DNA of 48,583 nucleotides, taken from Physcia stellaris. Its lineage: Eukaryota; Ascomycota; Lecanoromycetes; Caliciales; Physciaceae. Below the pieces are notes generated by a model. The model did no database searches and was not told where the DNA came from. It was given only the letters and a program-made list of their open reading frames with translations. The position numbers were made by a program, and so were the translations under genes. This document shows positions 47,301-48,583 of the stretch, piece by piece (the first letter of the stretch is position 1; each line of letters starts with the position of its first letter). The stretch spans positions 1-48,583 of the forward strand of contig JABSSW010000090.1 in the NCBI GenBank assembly GCA_018902385.1. Reading direction: 5' to 3'.

Positions 47301-48583
47301 TTGATTCGTTTTTCAAATTTGTTTTACTTTTGACAAAATTTCAATTCGATTTTTCGTTTTCGATTGATCGTTTTCAAATCAAATGTACAGTCAATGATTC
47401 AATCTAAAATTGTCAATCAGATTCATTTCGATTCAAAATCATTCAACAACAACGAAAACAAAAGGAAATCAAAACGAAAAAGCAAATTAAAAAACACAAA
47501 ACGAATGAAAAATGTTTTTAAAAATTCGAAAATTTTGAATTTCGAATTTTCAGAATTCAATTGCGATCATACGTTGTTGCAAAAATCGAATTTTCGAACG
47601 AATTGATTTTTTTTGTAATAACGATTTCATTGATCGAATACGACAATGTATTTAACATGCGAATTGATTTGATGAATACATGATGAAATTTTAATGTGAA
47701 ATGCGTTCAAATGTGATTTTTTTCGATTTTTCGATTTCGAAAATTTTGTTTTTTATATTTTGAAAATTCTAATTTGAACAAAAGAAAATTGCGTCGCAAT
47801 AGAAAAAATTTGTACACGTTTTTCAATTTTTTTTTCGCTTTCGTATTTTCTTTTTTATTTCGTGTTGTTTTTTTGTTTTTTCAATGAATCGACATTTGAA
47901 TTTTCGACAATTAATGTTACGCGATCATTGTTTGTAAAAAATTAAAAACGAAACGACATTTTGAAATCGTGTCAAATTTTTTTTCTTAAAAAACATGATA
48001 TGATTTTGTTGTAATTGAAATATTAATATTTCGATTGACAATTTCATCGATCAAATTCGAATTATTGATATCAATTTGACAATTGTTGAACGTAAAAATT
48101 CGTGAAACAATTTTTTTGTTGTTTCGTAAAATTTTGATTGTTTCGATCGAATAATTTTATTTCAAAAAAATGATTTTTGATGTTTATTGTTTTTTGCGTT
48201 GATTGTAATTCGATTTTTGATTTTGTCTTAAAAATATTTGCAAATTTCGTTTTCAATTTGAAAATTCAAATTTTTATGTAAACATATAAAATTCGTAATT
48301 GTTTATTGCATATCAATATTTTAAAAAATCGAAACGACGTGTATTATATTTTTAAATTGTCAAATTTTCGAATGTATGTTTGTTTGTTTTTTTGTCATTC
48401 GCAAAGAACTTTTTAATCATGATGTATGATTGTGATTACAAAAAATATCATAACAAAACGAAATTTATTGAATATGTTTGATGTCCGTTTGAAAATCGAA
48501 GCTCGTTTTGGAAATTTTGAAAAATAAATCGTAAATCGTGATAATTATAATGTCGATTGTAAATGATATAAATTAAACAAACA
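44364..48583. other. AT-rich mutated DNA, unassigned, to the right edge
   Basis: The same dinucleotide depletion as the main block, with scattered survivors (ACGCCAGTCG near 45250; GAAGCTCG near 48500). Plus-strand frames at 46444-46671, 46917-47144 and 47364-47606 (KRKSKRKSKLKNTKRMKNVF) could be pieces of one decayed transposon gene, but I recognise no motif. No LTR pair was found. Confidence 0.4.

Noticed and set aside
9951-48583. The AT-rich block as a centromere.
   Set aside because: Nothing in the window tests this. The content is explained by mutated retrotransposons and no centromere-specific sequence is known for such fungi.

Overview
The window looks like a contig from a filamentous ascomycete (Pezizomycotina, possibly Dothideomycetes). 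The evidence is: short introns with GTAAGT-like donors and CTGAC/TTGAC branch points, a fungal-type fused urease, the spliceosomal gene DIM1, a fungal sugar transporter, and a gene-bearing GC-normal block that gives way to a very AT-rich block made of mutated Gypsy and Copia LTR retrotransposons.

Layout. Positions 1-9.9 kb have normal composition and carry four minus-strand genes: the gamma/beta part of a urease running off the left edge, an HMG-box protein, DIM1, and an MFS sugar transporter. The first three are broken by many one- or two-base indels, often in homopolymers; the transporter has one visible frameshift. From about 9.95 to 41.2 kb lies a retrotransposon graveyard. Element A (Gypsy, 11454-18067, target duplication TTTTC) and element B (Gypsy, 21722-29118, target duplication CATAA) are on the plus strand. 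Element C (29327-41091, minus strand, target duplication CATTG) shares its LTR with B but has C2H2-finger ORFs and no recognisable pol. Element D (Copia, 33905-39252, plus, target duplication ACTGA) is nested in C. B is nested in an older inverted copy of its own LTR. C sits in a repeat (F) whose uninterrupted copy lies at about 10.05-10.2 kb. Positions 41.3-43.3 kb hold a nearly unmutated island that begins with an intact copy of the B/C LTR (element E). Mutation then increases through 43.3-44.4 kb, and 44.4-48.6 kb is again AT-rich and unassigned.

Main observation. In the AT-rich blocks almost every C is followed by A or G, and almost every G is preceded by C or T. CpT, CpC, ApG and GpG have been nearly eliminated, while CpA, CpG and TpG remain abundant. 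This is C-to-T mutation at C-pyrimidine sites on both strands. It differs from canonical RIP, which consumes CpA. The unmutated LTR at 41781 shows the change site by site against its mutated relatives. Two consequences can be read in the proteins: conserved tryptophans become TGA stops (TGG to TGA), and the first catalytic Asp of the reverse transcriptase YxDD box is Asn in all three pol genes (A, B and D). Saturation changes at element borders (A and B nearly complete, C and D intermediate), which suggests a repeat-directed, RIP-like mutator with an unusual 3-prime context.
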